From Riptortus pedestris (lineage: Eukaryota > Arthropoda > Insecta > Hemiptera > Alydidae), in NCBI GenBank assembly GCA_019009955.1, contig CM032231.1:93238001-93302000 (forward strand): a DNA stretch of 64,000 nucleotides. Reading direction: 5' to 3'. A program made the position numbers and the translations under genes. The notes beneath the pieces were generated by a model. That model did not search any database, had not been told where the DNA came from, and worked only from the letters and a program-made list of their open reading frames with translations. Shown piece by piece: positions 58,163 through 64,000 of the stretch; within the stretch, counting starts at the first letter, position 1; every line of letters starts with the position of its first letter.

Positions 58163-58632
58163 TATATATACATCTACCTATCTATCTATATATTTGTCTG
58201 TTACCGCTCTAGCAGTCGCAATTTTCGTCTTATCGTTACCAAACTTGATAATCGTTTTTACAAAAAGAAAGATCAAATTCGTTAACGGCTGAAATCGGAC
58301 CAGGGGGAGGGGGGGGGGTTAGTGGGGGTGAATTTCGAAAATTCTTAATATATCCGTTATTATGCGTCGGATCTATACATTGTTTAGAAGCAATCTTATT
58401 GCAAATGTATTGTTCTACAAATGTTGTTATGTACATTTTTTCACTATCTTGATTATTAACTGAGCTATTTGCATATTTTAGTTTTCGGTCTTCAGTAAAG
58501 CCCCACTCCTACTCATCTCATATTAAACTATATTCTATTACGTTCTGAAGCACATTATTTGAAGCTTAAATACCAAATATTGTTCTCATTGAACTGCTTA
58601 GTTAACGCAGCCCCTGCGGGACGGACTTTTTC
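58163..58632 (+). mobile_element. Family X copy, right two thirds
   Basis: tatatatttgtctgttaccg, ctctagcagtcgcaattttc, G-run block, ccccactcctactcatctc, and the terminus gcttagttaacgcagcccct, gcgggacggactttt. Confidence 0.7.
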
Positions 58633-59057
58633 TACTCATGTTACATCAACAATACCCTGTTATATTATAAACCACTTTATTCGAAGCTTAAATACGAAAT
58701 ATTGTTTTCATGAGACTTTAATTATATGAGGTACATGTAAATATGTTCTTTTTTTTGGGGGGGGGGGGTCACCTCTCTTAAGTTCTTGTGCAGGACAAGA
58801 TATAGTAGGTATTTTTCAATAAAATTAATGTTATATTCTGATATATTTCAATAATTGTTTTTCTACTTTTGTGAGAGGTTAGGCCAGTTTGTTTACATTT
58901 TAGACGCTTCCCGTCGGGAAATTTTTAAAATGTTCCGAAAGATTTCTTATTACCGTCATTACTGTATTTATTCACTTAATATTAACGGTAGCGTTGTGTT
59001 ACTAGTAAGTAGACGTGTCTATTCTTAAATTTCACGAGGGAAATCTGCTTAGTTAGT
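58633..59057 (+). mobile_element. Family X, tail of the long form
   Basis: tactcatgttacatcaacaa, a G11 run near 58760, the long-form segment and cacgagggaaatctgcttag. The final stem-loop and gacggactttt are lost. Confidence 0.6.
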
Positions 59058-59084
59058 GTAACTAGTAAGGGGTCTGGCGGAACT

Positions 59085-59280
59085 AGCCGAAGTTAGCCGA
59101 AGTGCAGACCCGCCTCCCGAAGCCCAGCTCAACTGTGTACTCGCCAGTAGCCAAGGAAACGCCGGCAAGTGTGGAGTGTATTGTGCCCGCTTCTCTGATA
59201 GTTTTCGTGTTTTTACGTCTTTATCAGCAACGTTTCGCAGCTAATTCTTGGATATGTTTCAACAAAAAAGCCTTATTGAG
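59085..59280 (+). other. Candidate first exon and promoter of an unseen downstream gene
   Basis: A GC-richer patch (gcagacccgcctcccgaagc) directly follows the transposon-dense region. An ATG at 59254-59256 gives MFQQKSLIE followed by a splice-donor-like gtcagt at 59281. This would fit a short first coding exon with the next exon beyond the window. The open frame 59102-59428 in another phase has no recognisable domain. Weak call. Confidence 0.25.
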
Positions 59281-59616
59281 GTCAGTTCTGATAATTTCAA
59301 CTCAAATTCATCCCCTTATTAATATATTTCGAGTCTTTTTGTATCCGATTACTGGTTTAAATTTTGTAGAACTGATGAAAAAACCAAGAGTTATTTTCTT
59401 GAATAATATGACTTCATTTCATTATTAAAAGAAGTTACCTTCTTAAAAGTATATTCTACTAAATTCATACAACATTTACTCACAATTATAATATATAAGT
59501 TTAATATAATAAAATGAGTTCCTTAAAAGTATGAATGAATTCTATATCAGTTAAATTATATATGAAAAATACATAATATTAAAAATATTATCAATCATGT
59601 CTAACTCTAAATAAAT

Positions 59617-59795
59617 TTTTATTTATTTATTTATTAACGTCCACTTTATGCTACTATGGCTAATTAGGACGGGTTATCTACAGATTACCATCCTTTTCTA
59701 ACCAGGGTAGGACTAAAGATTTTATTTAAGGAGTTCGTCACTAAATAAATTCCTATTTGCCCAGACGATAATCGAACTCGCAACTCTAGGTTTCT
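59617..59795 (-). mobile_element. tRNA-derived SINE, 5'-truncated, minus strand
   Basis: attaacgtccactttatgct, gctaattaggacgggttatc, the body and the B-box region (gataatcgaactcgcaactc). The A-box part of the head is missing. Confidence 0.75.
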
Positions 59796-61143
59796 ATATT
59801 AATATTTAATGGTTATTTTAAAAGATAATATTACTTATAATGAGCTACATTACTCTGAGGGCCTGAGCCTTCTTCGTTTCCTATTTTCTCCTGTTGTACC
59901 ATTTAGGTCCTTCTTAAGCCCTCTGACGGGGTACATCCTTCAATATGTCCTCCCACAGGACACTGTTCTTTTTTCCTAAAAAAGATGGTGCCAGGTTCGC
60001 AGTTCATTTAATAAGTTAATCGAGTGACGCGCCAACATTTAAAATTTAAAAAAAAATATAGGGGACAAAAAAGTCTTTATAAGACCGTTAGTACGTTGCT
60101 GTTATCATAATTACTCAATCAAAGCTCTCATTAAAATAAATTCCTTCGCTTCTGTTCATTCTCTTTCTTTACACGATGAATTGAGAATTAAAGAAATTAT
60201 GAATAAAATTATAATATTATTATTAACATTGTGACTATTTCTCCTTCTTTTCGACCAGAAAAGCATTCTGCCTTGTTAAATTACAAATTCTGCCTTAAAA
60301 TTTAACTAAAGCCTTCCACGTTTCATGTTATTAAGAAGTAATTCTTTCAATTTATTTTTTTAATAAATAGATTTTTTCTTAGATTTTTATTTACAATTGC
60401 TTAAATGATTATTCCCTTGCAATTGGGGTTCAGCTTATATAATTGTGTTAATCTGTACTAATTGTTTTATGATAAAATTATTGATTATATGTAATTAATA
60501 ACAAGTTTTTGAATTTAAAAAAAATGTTTTATTCGCTAAACGATAATAAAAATGAAATGATTTAAAGTAACTAGAAAAAACAGGAATAAAATATTATAAA
60601 TAATAAACTCAGAAAAAAAAATCGCAGAACTTCTTTTTTTAAAAATAAGTAAATAAAATTAAAAAAGAATGTCACATATACTGAAAATGGATAAAGAAAA
60701 CTTAACTTAAAAAAAAACTGTGATCATAAAAATGATGCTTAATTTAACCACACTGGCAATATATTTAAAAAGTAGAAATAGATCATCTCGGTATAAAGTG
60801 TTAAAAACATCATGTAACCAGCTAAAATATATTTTTTTTTTATAAATAATGTAAAACTGATCACCCTAAACCGATGTAAATCTTGGAATAGTTTTGTATT
60901 AATTACTCTTGAGTAATTAATAGCCTATAGAAAGTTGATTTTCATTTAAATAAAATTAATACCATTAAATATACTTATGTAAATTAATTTTTGTTTCGTA
61001 ATTCCACATTTTCTATGTTTTAAATCAAATAAAATTTAATTTTTTATTACATAATAAAATGACTTATTCTCTCTATAAGTAGTAATCTAATCAAAGAAAG
61101 CATTAAAAAAATAATGGTTTTAGTGTCACATTATCGTATTAGT

Positions 61144-61303
61144 TATTGTTATTTATTAACGTCTACATTTTGCTACTAAGGCTAATTGGGACGGGCTATA
61201 TGAAGGTTTACCACCCCCCTTTTCTAGCCAGGGTGGGACTAAGGATTTTATTTAATGAATTCGTCACTAAATAAATTTCTATTGCCCAGGCGGGAATCGA
61301 TCA
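61144..61303 (-). mobile_element. tRNA-derived SINE, 5'-truncated, minus strand
   Basis: attaacgtctacattttgct, ggctaattgggacgggctat, tagccagggtgggactaagg, ending at the B-box complement gcccaggcgggaatcgatc. Confidence 0.75.
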
Positions 61304-62691
61304 TTTTAGTTTAATGTAAATAAACATACTTGGAAAATGTGGTTGGAATATTTTTTAAAAGAATTCTTTGCTTTTATAGAATGCCATGTTGTAGTAATTA
61401 ATAGACCATGAATCATTGTAGTTATCTTGCCTCAAAACTACTTATCACTATTACGGAACATTTTCCATCCTGAACTCTTATATATATATATATAAATATA
61501 TATAAATAAAAACTAAATCGTTAATTTGTTTTTTTTTTATCCTTTCAGCTAAAGATTTGATATTATTTTTACTAAGCTTTCTCCTTTTGGATGGCAAGAC
61601 AATAAATACACTCTTTCATAAAGAGAGATCAAAGTACACTTTTCCTACAGAGTTCTTTTCTGTTATCTTGGGAACGTCTAAGTCACACACTTTTTTCATT
61701 ATGTTAATCCTAGTTGAATGTTCATTTATTTTTTGAGGGTTATTTCAGCACAAAAGGAATTAGTCACAACGGCCTTTAGAGTCAAAATTGTTAATAATAG
61801 TCTGGAGGGAAAAGAACAAATATATCTTTATTTATCTTAAAATTCAGAAGGAAATTAAACTTAAACTATTAGAATTATTTTAGGCATATATATTATTTAT
61901 ATTAGTAAATCCATGAGCAATAATTAGTTCTATGACATGCTTTTAAAAATAATAAAATATGGATTGTAAAAACTAAGGATAATAGGGATCTAACAATTAT
62001 CCAAGGATAATAGGCTCTAACAAGAGAGGCATAAGATTAACATTATATTTCTTCTTTTAGTCCTTAAATAGTTTGATATGAACTTGCATAAGGAAATACA
62101 AACATTTACGTAAAATTTAACTTAAAAGAAGCACCTCCTTAATTAATAACAATAAATTTGAGATAAACCTAAAAAAAAGAAGAAAATAGTCATATAATAA
62201 AAAAAAAAAATTCATATTGTATCAATTATTTTCAATCATATTATCAGAAAACAATTCTTGTTAATTATCCTTGTTAGAAAAGATACTGCTCAAAAAAATA
62301 CTCTTAAGTTTCAATTAGTGTTCTTCCAGCCCGTAAACCTAAAGAAAATCCTTTTTCTATGACATTCAAGTGGGACTACATTTATTTTAAGAAATGTAAT
62401 TTTAGTAGTAAATTTATATGTCCTTTCTTTTTTATTAGAAAAGATTCTTTTGAATGTTTATAGTGGAACTTTGTTGGATAATTGTGTGCAATGGTAGCTG
62501 ACATTGGATTCAAGCAACTGATGGATTTTAACTGATTCCTAATTATAATCAATTAAAGTACAAAGTTTGTAATAATAATATGTGAATTAAGAGCAAAGTA
62601 ATAATTTAATGTGGTAAATTATTCAAACATCTGAAATATATCTGAGTAGCAAGCTTCCGAAGCGTGTTTCGTGAAAAAAGTAAATAAAAAA

Positions 62692-62880
62692 ATTCACTTT
62701 ATCTCACATGGTAAACCAAGAGTGGTGAGTTCGATTCCTGCCTTGGCAAATAGGATTTTTTAAGTGACGACTCATTAAATAAAATCCTTCATCCCACGCT
62801 GGATGTGGTGACCTGTAGATAACACGTCCCAATTAGCCATAGTAGCAAAAAGTGGACGTTAATAAATAATAATAATAATA
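62692..62880 (+). mobile_element. tRNA-derived SINE, 5'-truncated, plus strand
   Basis: It starts at cacatggtaaaccaagagtg, with the B-box gtgagttcgattcctgcctt, the body, gtcccaattagccatagtag and an (AAT)n tail. Confidence 0.78.
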
Positions 62881-63243
62881 TACAATTACGAATGTGTTGT
62901 TGTCCAGGATGTATACACCATAAGATTTCAATATTCTCCTTTTAAATGTTATTTATTGACTTCCACTTTATTTGAATGTTATATTTTTGTTCCAATGCAT
63001 CGGATTGAAAAATGCCGTAGACCTTAATTTTTGGTCTTTATTGAGAAATGAAACGTTTGGTCTGTCCAAATTTATTGGGTTGTTGAAGACACAGCAAGAT
63101 AATTATTTTTAAATAAAAATAATTGTAAATCTTTTTATAATTTGGATTATAATACAGAAAATAATTTGTATAGGGGGAAAAAACTTTATATTTTCACTCC
63201 TCTTTTAAATTCTCCTGCCCCTTAGTCAATTTCTCTCAAATGT

Positions 63244-63313
63244 GGAGGGGCACAACTAGATTTATTACGGGATTGAAATATCAACATTGTAAGGCATGAT
63301 GCAAATGAGGCCC

Positions 63314-63361
<48 letters not shown>

Positions 63362-63716
63362 CCAAAATCGATCTATAAGCGTTCCATGCAAAACTAAGGA
63401 TAAAGTTCGTTAACGTCTAAAATTCGAAATATCTCCGTTATTATGAGTGGATCGAAAAATATTACAGAACCAATCTTGTTAAACTATTGATGCTCTGCGA
63501 TTGTTGTCCTATGCATTATTTCGTAACTCAAGTACTAAGCGAGTTATTCTTACTTTCTTGAACGAAAGAACAACGTGTTGCCTTCGGGATCCCCCCCCCT
63601 CCCCCCTTTCTACTCATCGGTGTTTTTCACAGAAATATGCGGGATGTGATCATGTGTTATACCAGCACGTGGGAAATCTGTTTAGTTTACGCAGCCCCTG
63701 TGTGACGGACGTTTGA
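63244..63716 (+). mobile_element. Family X copy with (TA)n, decayed left end
   Basis: Left end degraded (gatgcaaatgaggcccgttt remains), (TA)n at 63317-63356, ctaaaattcgaaatatctcc, the second-type body (cttgttaaactattgatgct) and the terminus gggaaatctgtttagtttac, gcagcccctgtgtgacggac. Confidence 0.7.
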
Positions 63717-64000
63717 GTTATGTATGTACGGTTGACAGGCTGATGATTACTCAAAATATATTCAAGGCGTTTAAAAACGGATAATTCCGGTGAAATCTGA
63801 ATATTCCAATACTTCATTTACTTCGTACAAGGAAGTAAAAATAATAACAATGCTAATAAAGTTAATATTCCATTCGAATAAGAAAGAATAAAACAATATA
63901 CTCGTAAATATTCAATGAGATTTCAGGAAAAGGCAATACTCGTTATTTATGATTGCTTTAGTTGGCTACACAAACCAAGAGTTATTACTATCATTTTGTA
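63717..64000. other. AT-rich, no feature recognised
   Basis: A short tail of the window without coding or repeat signal. Confidence 0.4.

Larger units (their letters stand above)
59281..63243. other. AT-rich sequence holding SINE copies, no gene recognised
   Basis: Long A and T runs throughout. Apart from the three SINE copies listed separately and a short TA tract near 61470-61506, nothing is supported. If the candidate exon at 59254 is real this would be its intron. Confidence 0.4.

Overview
The window reads as nuclear DNA of an arthropod, most likely an insect. It is AT-rich, has spliced genes with GT-AG introns, and is full of eukaryotic transposons and (TA)n microsatellites. The PIWI-domain exons of the first gene closely follow insect Argonaute-1. 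The abundance of mariner, DUF4817-type, Helitron and RLE-type LINE remnants fits a hemipteran-like genome, but I cannot name the species.

Layout. (1) 33-14920, plus strand: the last nine coding exons of an Argonaute-1 (AGO1) gene, covering the end of the MID domain and the whole PIWI domain. The 5' exons lie left of the window. Its introns hold a piggyBac-like element with a mariner nested inside it, a DUF4817-type remnant, a copy of a high-copy repeat family (called X here), an RLE-type LINE remnant and a palindromic MITE. (2) About 14921-23866: 9 kb of AT-rich sequence with no transposon I can recognise, probably a very long AGO1 3'UTR plus intergenic DNA. (3) 23867-29800: SINE, family X copies and decayed transposases. 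(4) 29882-36144, plus strand: the complete three-exon gene for IGBP1/alpha4 (Tap42), a PP2A-binding protein, with a poly(A) signal. (5) 36145-59060: a transposon graveyard dominated by two repeat families, plus a Merlin element, a THAP-domain pseudogene and a degenerate 300-bp tandem array. (6) 59085-64000: a GC-richer patch that could be a first exon and promoter, then AT-rich DNA with three SINE copies and one more X copy.

The two dominant repeats both look like rolling-circle transposons. Family Y is a canonical non-autonomous Helitron, with a 3' GC hairpin followed by CTAG. It occurs as head-to-tail tandem copies and contains internal repeats of about 299 bp. Family X (TTAGCAGATTTCCC at the left, a stem-loop and GGACTTTT at the right) carries a short inverted repeat near both ends, an internal TA microsatellite and internal repeats. 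This is the architecture of Helentron-associated (DINE-1-like) elements, and I propose that identity for it.

The two host genes are on the same strand and not obviously linked in function: AGO1 is the miRNA effector and IGBP1 regulates PP2A-type phosphatases. There is no prokaryotic gene cluster, CRISPR array or intact tRNA/rRNA gene.
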